Assembly (NCBI RefSeq): GCF_018991925.1
Contig: NW_024756914.1
Span: forward strand, 9,820,870 to 9,884,869
Length of the DNA: 64,000 nt
Source of the DNA: Homarus americanus
Lineage: Eukaryota > Arthropoda > Malacostraca > Decapoda > Nephropidae
Direction of reading: 5' to 3'
The position numbers and the translations under genes are program-made. Below the pieces are notes generated by a model. That model ran no database searches, was not told the DNA's origin, and saw nothing but the letters and a program-made list of their open reading frames with translations. This document shows, one piece after another, positions 35,790-45,667 of this stretch (position 1 is the stretch's first letter; the number at the start of each line of letters is the position of its first letter).

Positions 35790-36960
35790 TACTCGGTGTT
35801 AAGGTGGGAGCTTGGCCAACTGTACATGGATTTCCCTAAGGCATTTGACAAATTTCCACATGAAGCATCACAGGACAAATTTTTAAGTGGATTAATAACC
35901 GGCTCGGATAGAGGCAAAAAAAACAGTAGTAATAAATGGTGTACATTCTGCATGGGAAAAGGTTCTCAGTGGAGTACCATAAGGCTCTATCCTTGGACCA
36001 CCTCGTTTGTGATCTACATAAATAACATTGATGAAAAGATATCGAGCTACATTGTCAAATTTGCGGACGACATGAAGATATTTGGGAAAGTAGCAAGTCA
36101 AGACGATGTCACAACAATGCAGCAAGACCTGCAAGTTGTCCATTTGGTCTCGAGACTGACAAATGCGGTTTAACATTACCATATGCAAGACCCTACACGT
36201 AGGATACAACCCTAATCATAACTATTCTATTAATAGCGCTTCCCCGAATGTTGTCGATAAAGAGAGATCATTGACTGGAGGCGGTGCAGCGAGGGTAGCA
36301 GGTGGGGGCAGGTGGGGGGCAGGTGGGGGGGCAGGTGGGGGGGCAGCAGGGGGGCAGCAGGTGGGGGGGCAACAGGTGGGGGCAGCAGGTGGGGGCAGCA
36401 GTGAGGACAGCAAATAGAGAGTCGGGACTTATAAAGTGTACCTTTGAATACTGAGATAGGAAAAGTCTCCTTCAACTGTACAACCTAACCCAGTCTGTAT
36501 TACTGTATACAGGCGTGGAAACCTTACCTCCAGCAAGACCAACATCCCTAAAAAAGGTGCAACACTAAGATGATTCCTGAACTATGTCATCACGATTACC
36601 TAAGTAGACGGAGGGCCTTAGGACTAACAACCCTTCAGACAAGGCACTACAGGGCAGAACTCACTGAAACATTAAAAATCTTCAACGTGATGGAAAACGT
36701 GAAACTAGGACATATTGAGGCCATGCACCACCAACACGAGAGGACATAATTACAAGCTCGCCAAGTTATCATGCAGACCAAACATAAGGAAATACTTCAA
36801 ACAGAGACTGGTAGACATATGGAACGGTCTAACCGCCCTAGCTGTGGGATAAAGAACAGTACAGTACAGGGCTTCAAAATGGTCCTCGACAAAATTATCA
36901 AGAACAATGGAGAGATCCTACACAGGCCACTGGCCTCCTTCCTTCGGCATGGCCACCTTT
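35790..36960 (+). pseudogene. CR1/Jockey-like LINE fragment (RT to C-terminus)
   Basis: The plus-strand frame from 35796 gives LYMDFPKAFDKFPHE (catalytic Asp A), FVIYINNIDEKISSYIV, and KFADDMKIFGK (FADD box intact), continuing out of frame to ITICKTLHVGYN and VVDKERSL near 36260. A G-rich repeat interrupts here. Beyond it the C-terminal part resumes near 36570 (MIPELCHHDYLSRRRALGL) and ends near 36955. The sequence between the B and C blocks is shortened. The 5' part is missing, as usual for LINE copies. Different family from the LINE at 1800. Confidence 0.8.
36283..36415. repeat. G-rich repeat (GGGGGCAGGT-type) inside the LINE
   Basis: About 130 bp of runs of 3-8 G separated by CAGGT or CAGCA. 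It interrupts the CR1-like LINE between VVDKERSL and the C-terminal part. Plus-strand G runs are dense enough to form G-quadruplexes. Confidence 0.85.
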
Positions 36961-37071
36961 AATATCGAGTTATTTCAAAATAAACTAACTAGTACAAAGA
37001 TAGTTTTGTTAAGCCTAGTTGTCCGCTTCTACAAGTAAATGTAGAGTAGCCTGACACACTGGCACACTGAG

Positions 37072-37493
37072 CCGGTGTCATGCGACAAATCTTCCGGTGC
37101 GACAAATCTTCCGAGCTCAGCAATTACTGATGTTCATTATCGACATCTAAGATATATGATAGATTTGTGGTTCATTTGTGAGAACTGAAAATATTAATAA
37201 ATACGATAACGGAAGGTTTTGAATGAATTCCCATTATATCTTGGGCAAACTGACTACAGTATAAGGATATGAAACATACTCACTACCAAAGACAATGAAA
37301 GCACAAAGTGGGCAGTGCTTTGAAGTCGATGGAAATTGTGGGGTAAGAACACAAAAAATGAACCAATCAAACCCAAGGAATCCTGACCTAACCTGCCCTA
37401 ATCTAACATTACAAAATAATTAAATTTAATACCCTAAACTAAGCATTTACCCCGGAAGGTTTTGCGCACGGAATGTTTGTCGCACGACACCGG
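37072..37493. mobile_element. MITE-like element with long terminal inverted repeats
   Basis: The left end reads CCGGTGTCATGCGACAAATC and the right end, reverse-complemented, CCGGTGTCGTGCGACAAACA. Similarity continues for about 44 bases with few mismatches. The interior is AT-rich without coding potential. I do not see a clear target duplication, so the superfamily is unknown. Confidence 0.75.
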
Positions 37494-38904
37494 GTACACA
37501 CCTGACGATATTCTTGCCTCACAATGTTACGGACTGGTGGACCTAGATTGTGTCAAACCATAGATCACCACTCCGGTAACAGTAAAAAATAACAAGGTCG
37601 CCAATGAAATTAATAAATGAAAGGAATAAGCAATACACTAAGAATAAATTAAAATACAAATTCATTTAACGAAAGAAATAAAGCATCTGACAAGTACCAA
37701 CAAACAAATCAAAACACAAGTTTACAAGTATTAACCGATTTGGGAATATTCACAACTCAGCAGACAAACAAGTTACGTTAATCATAATTACAATGACAAG
37801 TGAGCAAACAATAACGAGGGTTGAGGTACACTAACCAATACAATACAAAGAATATTAGATAACGTCACCGTTCTTTTACCAGTATAATGTTACGAAATTT
37901 CAAGCCCAATACACCATAGTATATCCTGCACATCATAGTATATCCTGCACACCATAGTATATCCTACACACAATATTACATCCTATACACAGGAAATATA
38001 ATATCCTATTCTAATTTTCCTCCACTTTCCTTGACTCACACACATTCAACAATATAATGTATACTCAAGTTTAGGTCGTTTCTATGTGTTGAACTCCTTC
38101 CACTGTTTCCATCTTCCTCAGCCACATCAAACCTGCTTCTTCTCTGTCCAGTGTACTATGGTTCACCACATCACATTTTGGCGGGAATCTACAACCAATC
38201 AGGCATCAGTTTTCCAGTGGCGCCATGAAATGTCACCTCTGACGTTCCATGCCCACATGGTCTAGCTAGGTTTGTTGTGGTTGTTGCGGTAGTTTCTAAT
38301 TGCTGTTTTTTACTCCCTGGACTCAACGTAACGTAACGTAACAGATTTTTTTTACAGATTGCCCCGGAGGAGGCTAGTTTATTGGACACCCCCTTACATC
38401 CTGTGCAAGGTGAAGCGCAGCGTTATACTGCCAGATTCTGGGGGTCACTAATTCTAAGGGGATAACTTAACTATAGTCTTAATTTTAAAGGTTGCTGCCA
38501 CCAGACCCCCTCTGGGCAGTATGTAGCTCGTTAGGTAGCGGGCAGAGTGGACTAGGCATTGGGTTGGGTTTTTCATTGACCAAATCGATAAGGGAAAGAA
38601 GGGTGAAACAATAACATGTCTTAACTAATTTATTCCTTCTAAAACATATTGCATTCCGTCAAAATACAAGAAGCGTTGGCCTTCCTCAGAAGAACAACTA
38701 TGATTTTGGTTACACTGCTCAACACCAGACGTCTTACATTAATTGCGTGTCATCCACATACGTATTGCTCATAACAATCAGTGACCTCCTTACCTCGGTC
38801 ATCCCTTCTTACAATACCCAACACATCAGACTGCTCCACCTGTTTGGAATATAGCACCTTAGGTTATTTTACATTATAGCACCATCTCACAACCTTGTAA
38901 CATC
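37494..38904. other. AT-rich DNA, no gene recognised
   Basis: Contains a small tandem repeat (37911-37990) and an ACGTA tandem near 38328-38341. Short frames only, no recognisable domain. Confidence 0.5.
37911..37990. repeat. 21-bp tandem repeat, about 4 copies
   Basis: Unit ACACCATAGTATATCCTGCA with small variants. Confidence 0.85.
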
Positions 38905-39104
38905 ATCTCACCACACCCCGGTTACACTCCACACCTGCAAGTATGGGACTCCTTGTGACTTCTAGGCACACATATCAGGCACCTCGTTGGCACACCGCCC
39001 TCGGTGGGTAAAGACGAGGGCTTCACCAAGAGACATACCAGTACTGTTTCTACGCCTGGTATTATAGGTCGCTCCAAGTGACGACAGCGGAGTTTCTCAA
39101 GCAT
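38905..39104 (-). pseudogene. Possible piggyBac transposase C-terminal fragment
   Basis: A 60-codon minus frame ends PTRCLICVPRSHKESHTCRC. A Cys-x2-Cys followed by a KES.T.C segment resembles the cysteine-rich C-terminus of piggyBac transposases (recalled family pattern CxxC...KESxYxCxxC). After a one-base shift, CNRGVVRCYKVV could continue it. No upstream DDD domain is seen. It could equally be a host exon or chance. Confidence 0.3.
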
Positions 39105-39490
39105 TCCATTATGTTTTCCTACTCATGTGTGGTGGTATGCCGGGAATCCACAGGTTCACAGTGGAGTAGCATAGCTGGGAGTAGTCATCTCACATGGTGG
39201 GACGCTCAAGGTGGGTAATGGCCGCCGTTCTGGTGAGTTCAGAGAGCGCCGCGTGGTACCTGTGTTGATGATAGAGTAGGCGCGACTCAGAAATAATGCC
39301 TGATGGGCCGTTATCACCCACCCTAACACATTACTATTTCATTTTATACACCAGGCAAAGTTTTAAGCTGTAATAACTGCTATTTAAGTCTTGTTTTAGG
39401 GCTGAATACAGCCTGATGAAGTTCACTGACCTGTGTTGATGATAGAGTAGGCGCGACTGGGGCCGGTGGCCCGCGCTCCTCCATCTAGGC
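39105..39490. other. No gene; 30-bp direct repeat
   Basis: ACCTGTGTTGATGATAGAGT plus AGGCGCGACT occurs at 39258-39287 and again at 39429-39458. Nothing else is recognised. Confidence 0.6.
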
Positions 39491-39550
39491 CAGGGGTCAC
39501 CAAACTTTTTTCACAGTGGGCCGGATAACTGAAAGAATGACGAGCGCGGG
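39491..39550 (+). mobile_element. Terminal fragment of a hAT-like transposon
   Basis: CAGGGGTCACCAAACTTTTT followed by cacagtgggccgg and gcgggccgcat is the recurring end sequence of many hAT elements. It breaks off near 39550 where a truncated LTR begins. The opposite end was not found. Confidence 0.55.
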
Positions 39551-39876
39551 CCGCATAATCAGTCTGGTGCTGGGAAGTTGCTGCGTGGTAGAGGAGTTGC
39601 TGTGCAGGAGCTTCCTTAGAGGAGGTGTTAGGTGTTGCAGAGCTCTAGGTAGAATGGACTTCATGGCGAGAACTGGGAGCTTATATACACGTCCACCGGA
39701 AGTAAATCCGGAAGTAAGCGTCGCCGGTGTCGACCCCCCTTAGTCTAGATGTCTAGACTTGTCAGAGAAACTTGACGCTAGTCTAGGCAGATAGGCTTGC
39801 CTGAGAAACTTCGTCATGGGATCGGCTGATCAACAACTAGCGTCAGTGGCAGCTGTAGGGGAGAGTATCCACTACA
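39551..39876 (-). repeat. 3' LTR of element B (truncated)
   Basis: Matches 41443-41769 closely. About 90 bp present in the 5' LTR (41357-41443) are lost here, at the junction with the hAT end. Contains TATATAA in the minus direction. Confidence 0.85.
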
Positions 39877-39897
39877 ATACTCCCCTTCCCCTCCGAG
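39877..39897 (-). promoter_or_regulatory. Polypurine tract of element B
   Basis: On the minus strand a run of G and A (GGAGGGGAAGGGGAGTAT) sits directly before the TGTAGTGGA start of the 3' LTR. Confidence 0.75.
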
Positions 39898-40451
39898 CAC
39901 TGCAAGAAACTTGTTGGCAGGGTTGTATTCCACATGTGAGACATAACGGACAGGGGTGTGGACCACTCGGCAGCTATGGGTGACGACTCCGTCTAGGGAC
40001 ACGAGATCTGTGGGAGAAGCAGAGGGAGAAGGAGGGTTGTGGATAAGAGAAGGTGGTATTGGCGAGGAATGTGGTGCTTCTCTCGCGGCAGGTGCAAAGT
40101 CCTCAGGGGTGCCGGGTGGGGTATCTGGGTCATTAGGGCAGGATGCAGGATCCTCATCAGGAGCAGGGTCCAAGTCAAGAGCAGTAGGTACCTGAGGATG
40201 AAAAGAGGGTATGCAGAAATGTTGTGGGCGAGGTGGTGCTGCAAGTGGCAATTGTGGGCAGACAGGCGAAGGAGGTGCGGGATGAATGTTTTCAGGGTGA
40301 TGGGAAGGCTGGCGTGGGGCAGTAGCCTTGAATGCAGAAATTGCCTGTCGTAGTGTTTGCAGTAGGTCGTGACGGGCAGCAGGAGTGAAGTGGTCAAGGT
40401 CAGAAGTAAGGAGTGTGATGTGCTGCTTGATAGTGGCGGAGGTTATGGCGT
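39898..40451 (-). pseudogene. pol C-terminal tail of element B
   Basis: A Pro/Ser-rich frame (part of 40458-39814) ending in VVTHSCRVVHTPVRYVSHV. A G/C-R-V-V-x-x-P-x-R-Y motif is typical of the tail after the integrase in CsRn1-like elements, where a Gly often stands in place of the Cys here. It directly follows the gag zinc-finger region, so about 3 kb of pol has been deleted. It may still be translated as a gag extension, but this is unproven. Confidence 0.6.
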
Positions 40452-41325
40452 CTACCAATCCCAGTCTATGTCGCTTCCTTGTCTCGTGTAGTTGCAGGGA
40501 GCCTCACAGCGTCTAGCATTAGCACCAAAACGTTGATGGTACCAACAGAAGGTAGATATACTGTGCTGGGGGCTGGCGGCGGGGTCTGAGGCAGGACGGG
40601 GATGTTGGGGTTGGTAGGACACAGTGCGTGGGGCAGGAACAGGAGCAGCAGCAGGCATGGAGGAGCAGAGCTGTTCAATGGTGTCCATCCTGCGGTGTAA
40701 AGACTGTAAGAGGTCCCTCATGTCTTGTGAGGTGTTGCTCGTCTGGGGAGCATTGATCTGATTGACAAGATCGGAGGAAAGTTACGGTGTGGCCGCTGAG
40801 TTGTTCGCGGCAGCATGGTGCAGAGCAGTGTATTCATGGAATACTCTGTCTGCTGTGGCTGCATAGGTCTCCGAGGTAGTAGAGTAGTCCAATGCTGAGA
40901 GGACGAGACGAACTTCAGCAGGGAGCTTCTGAGTGTGAAGCTGGCGCAGGATAGTGTCAGGAAACCTGTCTGTGTGGCGGGAGTTCAGTCTCTGCATCTC
41001 GTCCCAGAGATGTGCAGGCGTTGAGTTGCCGAGGGGTAGACTTGAAAGGTCTTGCAGGAGACTGGCGCCGGGCCGCTGGTAACGCCTCTTCAGAGCATCT
41101 CGTAGAGCTGCGAATTTGTTGTCAGCTGGAGGGTTGGTGATGACTTCTGCAACTTGTGTGGCGACTTCTGTGGGCAGAGAACAGACCAGGGCGACGTACT
41201 TCTGTTTGTCTGTAGCTGTAGAGCCGATGAGAGCTGCCTCCATGTGGATAAGCCAGTCTTCAATGTTGCGATTGAAGACTGGGAGAGTGATTCATTTCTC
41301 CTCCATCCTGTGTGAGTGCGTTTCT
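40452..41325 (-). pseudogene. gag of element B
   Basis: The frame 41243-40782 (MEAALIGSTATDKQKYVALV...) has gag-like features: the start IEDWLIHMEAAL lies just upstream, followed by LPTEVATQVAEVI, FAALRDALKRRYQRP and LWDEMQRLN. A frame change near 40780 leads to 40721-40452 (MRDLLQSLHRRMDTIEQ), which ends in FCWYHQRFGANARRCEAPC, the single C-x2-H-x-C-type knuckle of this retrotransposon group. The protein would form the particle. One frameshift is visible, but the rest is well preserved, suggesting a fairly young copy. Confidence 0.75.
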
Positions 41326-41338
41326 CCGGGGGTCACCA
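41326..41338 (-). promoter_or_regulatory. Primer-binding site, tRNA-Trp type
   Basis: On the minus strand TGGTGACCCCCGG lies just inside the 5' LTR. Its first ten bases match the TGGTGACCCC complementary to many tRNA-Trp 3' ends. About 18 bp separate it from the LTR end. Confidence 0.7.
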
Positions 41339-41356
41339 TTTTTAATGTTAACGTTA

Positions 41357-41769
41357 TGATGTCTCGCACTCAGGATGGGTTGGAGAGAGGAAACTCTTAA
41401 TGGTTGTTTTCTTATATAAATATAAATATATTATATAAAAATCAGTTTGGTGCTGGGAAGTTGCTGCGTGGTAGAGGAGTTGCTGTGCAGGAGCTTCTTT
41501 AGAGGAGGTGTTGCGTGTTGCAGGGCTCTAGGTAGAATGGGCTTCACGGCGAGAACTGGGAGCTTATATACACGTCCACCGGAAGTAAATCCGGAAGTAA
41601 GCGTCGCCGGTGTCGACCCCCCCCCCCCTCCATTAGTCTAGACGTCTAGACTTGTCAGAGAAACTTGACGCGAATTTAGACGGCTAGGCTTATCGGAGGA
41701 ACTTCGTCGCGGGATCGGCTGATCAGCGACTAGCGGCAGTAGCAGTTGTAGGGGAGAGTATCCACTACA
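41357..41769 (-). repeat. 5' LTR of element B
   Basis: Reads TGTAGTGGATACTC at one end and GAGACATCA at the other (TG...CA), 413 bp, minus orientation. Includes a C9-11 homopolymer near 41620 that differs in length from the other copy, and an AT-rich segment at 41413-41440. Confidence 0.85.
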
Positions 41770-42314
41770 GTGTGAAGGTTAAACAAAGAGGATCCAGTAT
41801 ATAACGTCTTCAGCTGCTTCCACGTGTTGACCTGAAAGTGGACTCACAGTGACAAACATTATGAGTAGAAGACAGTTCTCTCCAGTAAGATGGCAGCCAC
41901 AAGATATCGAAGTTCATCTTGTGATTTGTTCTTATTAACTTCCTTAAATAGGGCGGCAACATACTGTATCTCTCACCAACGAAAGTCACCTGTTCTTCCC
42001 CAAACATGTTGACAGCCGCCCTGGACTGCTGTGATGATATAGCCTTCACCTGTTTTACCTTCCCAATACCAAATAGAGCAGAGGTAGTACCACACCTACC
42101 ATGGCATTGCATAAAGAGGAAAGTTTTACACCTATTAAAGTCAAGTGCAAGCTGAGCCTCGTGGATATCGATATTCATCCACTTTTCTAGTTTTTTTTTT
42201 TTTTGCGGGGATTAGCCCACCCGGGCACAGGTCACTGCCCACATCAGGGACTTGGGGGCGAAAATATAATAATAATAATGATAATAATAGTAATACTAAT
42301 ACTAATACTAATAC

Positions 42315-42348
<34 letters not shown>

Positions 42349-42567
42349 TAATAAAAATAGATACAAATTGAAACAAAAAATAATAATAATAATGACCATA
42401 CATAAATACAAAAACGGGAAAATAAATGAAGTTTGAGAAACGGTATACGGTATGTATGTCGTGTTGTCAATAGTAAGAGAAACAATTGAAACCCTGCAAT
42501 TGAGTGTAAATGAGGCAGATAGTCACTTGGTCACATATGGCAGCAGGGTCTACTGTTGGGTACGGTA
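41770..42567. other. Spacer with simple repeats, no gene
   Basis: A 122-codon minus frame (41810-42178) is unidentified. A poly-T run (42190-42204) and an AT trinucleotide tract follow. Confidence 0.5.
42266..42350. repeat. (AAT)n/(ACT-AAT) microsatellite
   Basis: AAT units with a block of TACTAA variants. Short Asn- or Ile-rich frames here are artefacts of the repeat. Confidence 0.95.
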
Positions 42568-43003
42568 TGTTTGGTTCACACTCAGGATGGGATGGAGGAA
42601 GGAAACTCACCATGTGCTCACTGTATACATATTATATTGGAAGTACAATGCAGCTTGGTGCTGGGAAGGCAGCATGGTTACAAGCGTGATGTAGAGAGAG
42701 CTGGTTGGTGAGGGTGCTCAGAGGAGGACAGCTTGTGGGTCGCCATGCTCGCCGGTGGGAGCGAGGGCCGCCAGGCAGCGGCGGAGGAGGTGGTGTAGCT
42801 TGCTGCGGCTGTAGCTAGAAGAAGAGAGAGAGGTAGGTCACCACGAGGTCAGGTCTTTTATAGCGGGGGTAGGCGTGGCTTAGTAGTTGACCTCCGTGAT
42901 GTATGGCGGCGCTGGTTGACCCAGACCACGAGGCATACACTGTGGAATTCGCGGGGTCGGCTACTCAGCGACAACAGCGTTTGTAGGGGAGAATTCCACT
43001 ACA
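42568..43003 (-). mobile_element. Solo LTR related to element B
   Basis: The minus strand starts TGTAGTGGAATTCTCCCC and ends in CATCCTGAGTGTGAACC plus AAACA, matching both ends of the element B LTR, but the middle differs. A TATAAAAG box lies at about 42854-42862 on the minus strand. No internal region is attached on either side, so it is most likely a product of LTR-LTR recombination. No convincing target duplication was found. Confidence 0.75.
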
Positions 43004-43120
43004 CTACCATTAGACAACACATTATGTTTCCAATATCTTCCAGGCGGTAGTACCTCCCTGTTTGGTAGCTGCCTACTACCTACGTCCCTGTAAATGGACG
43101 TGTTAGCATCTGCATGGTGC
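43004..43120 (+). repeat. Dispersed repeat, copy 1 of an inverted pair
   Basis: About 100 bp including GGTAGTACCTCCCTGTTTGG and GCTGCCTACTACCTAC. It matches the reverse complement of 45395-45510 at high identity. The solo LTR ends exactly where this block begins. Confidence 0.8.
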
Positions 43121-43620
43121 AGGAGTAGTACCAAGACATGCACACACACACATATATACTTCACACATAACTGGAATACGATTATAACATGACGACGACA
43201 ATTGTCTAGCGGTTTTCACTATGACTAATTCAGCCTCCCCCTCATCACCAGCATTATTTGAGGATGCAATAGGTCTCTTCCCCAACTGATGCCCTGGTTC
43301 TGCTGTTGCCTTGTGTGGACAACAGTTGGATATGTTGGACATATGAGAAACATATATCTTTCATATTTTAATTCTTTGGCCATGGCAGCAGGGACAACCA
43401 TCTACAGCGACTGCCTTTTGCTCAACTTCCTCACAAATGATGTGCGGCTTTTCCGTGATGATGTGATTTGTAAGGGTTTATTTCAGGGTTGTTTTCGTGG
43501 TTTCTTAAAGCTGGAAGAGGGATAGAGATACGACAGCAAAATTCTAGGCAAATATAGAACGATCGGGAGACTTCCCAAAGGAGCGTGTCTTAGCATGTGG
43601 GTATCACCACCATCTCTTAC

Positions 43621-43799
43621 CTTGATGCCTCTCATAGCTGCGAATGTTGTGGCCCAGTCTACTCTTTTCAAGACGGCATCACCATAATGATGTCCAGTTA
43701 AGTTGTCACTAAATTTCTTCATGATGTTGACAGCCTCGTCAATATGCACTGTCGTCAGTACACCTGTTGCCACAGAGCGGTACTGGCCGTCTCCATCTA
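43621..43799 (-). CDS. Candidate internal exon of an unidentified minus-strand gene
   Basis: On the minus strand CATTTACAG precedes the segment (acceptor) and it ends ATCAAG followed by GTAAGAG (strong donor). The 179 bp give 2 bases plus 59 complete codons: DGDGQYRSVATGVLTTVHID, then EAVNIMKKFSDNLTGHHYGD, then AVLKRVDWATTFAAMRGIK. Phase is 1 at the start and 0 at the end. I do not recognise the protein. Composition and splice sites favour a host exon, but a repeat-borne frame cannot be excluded. Confidence 0.35.
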
Positions 43800-44377
43800 C
43801 TGTAAATGGGTGAGACCAACGACCGGCAGAATTACCCTTTAAGTTTGGGGGAGTATCTGTGTACTACTGTACTGCAACATGCGCAAGTAGTAGCCACTTT
43901 GTTCGTGCTGCCTCTGTGTGTTAAGTTAATCGTACCATCCTGGGATTCCCTGCCTTTATCAGACATTGATTCACGTCGTCTGTGAACACTCCCTTATGGA
44001 GAGGTTTCTGTGGGCACTTAGAATTTTTAGGGTACTCTTGGAGGTACAGTATAACCAACAGGTCTAGGCATCTAGGCATAATTATGATCACCGAGTGCAG
44101 CAATGAATGGTAACATATCTTTTGTGGATTTGATGTGTTGTTGCAAATTTCCCGTATTACGGGTGTTGTGATAGAGAATGTAAAGAGAGCACTGGCCACA
44201 AGATCGCTGTCCATCATTGACATCAGACAAATTACAATCACGTCAATAGTAGAGTAGACGAGGCGCAAGTCACCGGGACAAGTTATTCTTGTCTAGCTGG
44301 GTGAGCAGAATGTACCACTCGGGGTGGGGGGGAGTTGGATTGTCACCCCGTTCCACCTGCCAACTTCAGTTGTTAGG

Positions 44378-44500
44378 GTGACCCGCCTACCCCGGGAGCG
44401 ATGGACCATGTTGTTAAAGTGACCCGCCTGCCCTGGGAGCGGTGGACCTTGTTGCTACGGTGACCCGCTTGCCCCGGGAGCGGTGGACCTTATTGATTAA
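44378..44500. repeat. 41-bp tandem, three copies
   Basis: GTGACCCGCC...GGGAGCGGTGGACC repeats at 44378, 44419 and 44460 with a few differences. Confidence 0.9.
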
Positions 44501-44954
44501 GGGAATCATCCTGTAGAGTGTAGAGGATCTTACTCGGGTGAAAGCCCATGGATCACGTCCCTTACCGAGCCAAGTAGTGCAGGAAATTGCCTGGGTGATC
44601 AAATTGAAACAATATGTTAGGTTGAATCAAGTGGTAGGTGTTGCCAGGGTCAGCCACCTAATATTGCCAGAATGGAGCAGTAGGTGGTGGATGTATCTAG
44701 TGTAAATTAGCTGGCTATGATTTAGCTAAGGTAAACCAGCTGTTGATGGATTTTGCTTGAGTGAAATTCTACCTTTTGAAGTTTGCCGCGAGCAGCGATT
44801 ATCTTATTGTATACTTCAAAATCGGCCTGTGAGTGATAGCGCTAAAGGAGCATTACAGAGCAAAGGTCACCAAGGGTCTTTAATAGATTATTATACTATT
44901 CAGTACTACAGAATATTTTCCTTATTTAGTAGGTCAATGTCTTTACATAATACA

Positions 44955-45312
44955 TAATAAAGTGTTGTGCCATAACACAGGTTATGCTTGGCACAGTTAT
45001 ATTTTCTCAAAGTCTAGGACGAAGTGTTCCAATACATAGTCATCTGTCTGGCAACACGCTTTACATTTTCTATTATTCGCATCTGCAGGAAGAGTTGTAC
45101 TGTACTGCCAGAGATACTTATATCATAGCATTATCTGGCAGTGACTACGTCTTGTGATCTACTGACTCAATATTCATACTTGACTTAATACATTTCGGCA
45201 CACTGAACAGAGGATTGATTAGTACAGGTTTGCTTAAGATTCACTTGCCTCTTCTTTTCTAATTGCAGTTCTCAGAGTTATGTTTGTCAATCCAAATTCA
45301 AATTCAACAGTA
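44955..45312 (-). pseudogene. I-type LINE C-terminal fragment
   Basis: A diverged copy of 12820-13220: shared order of blocks such as AGTGTTGTGCCAT, CTGCCAGAG(A/G)TACTTATAT and CTAATT(G/A)CAGTT on the plus strand. It corresponds to the CCHC-finger end of the I-type ORF2 on the minus strand. It is decayed, with no open frame. It stops near 45312. Confidence 0.75.
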
Positions 45313-45394
45313 AATTAGCAGCAGTTTCGATAAGACAATAAGTCTACCCAGAAATTTTTTAATGCAAACAATCCAGCAGTGAGAACTATAATTT

Positions 45395-45510
45395 TCCACC
45401 AGCAAGCTTACAGGTAGTAGGTAGTAGGCAGCTATCAAACAGGGAGGTACTACCGCATGGGAAGATATTGGAAGCATAATGAGTTGTCTATTGGTAGTGT
45501 AGCGTAGTGT
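45395..45510 (-). repeat. Dispersed repeat, copy 2 of an inverted pair
   Basis: Reverse-complement match to 43004-43120. GTAGTAGGTAGTAGGCAGCT marks the start of similarity. Spacing between the pair is about 2.3 kb. Confidence 0.8.
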
Positions 45511-45667
45511 ATGTGGCCAGTTGTTAAATTTCTTTTTGTGTTTGTCTATTTTCTCTTTGCATGGCTCACATACATACGTACATGTAGGAGTTCTCGCACT
45601 AAGGATGGAGGTAAGAAGGGAAGCACACAATGGCGTTTTCTGTATATATATATATTTCATGTAAATC

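Larger units (their letters stand above)
39551..41769 (-). mobile_element. Internally deleted Ty3/gypsy-like LTR retrotransposon B
   Basis: Minus-strand element of about 2.2 kb: 5' LTR (41769-41357), primer site, gag with zinc-finger-like segment, a short pol C-terminal tail, polypurine tract, and a truncated 3' LTR (39876-39551). Protease, RT, RNase H and the integrase core are absent. The tRNA-Trp-like primer site and the gag style suggest a CsRn1-like lineage (inference). Confidence 0.85.
43121..44954. other. Mostly unassigned; possible host exon and small tandem
   Basis: Contains a splice-bounded candidate exon (43621-43799) and a 41-bp triplicate (44378-44500). Other protein-like minus-strand stretches occur at 43180-43480 (IICEEVEQKAVAVDGCPCC; QLGKRPIASSNNAGDEGEAE) and 43921-44268 but lack clear splice sites. 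If real, they suggest a minus-strand host gene here. Confidence 0.35.

Noticed and set aside
36163..36417. Gly-rich frame that seems to extend the LINE protein
   Set aside because: The Gly tail comes from the G-rich tract; the LINE reading resumes after it in the normal C-terminal region.
42145..42436. Asn-rich and Ile-rich frames
   Set aside because: Translated AAT/ACT microsatellite with poly-T.
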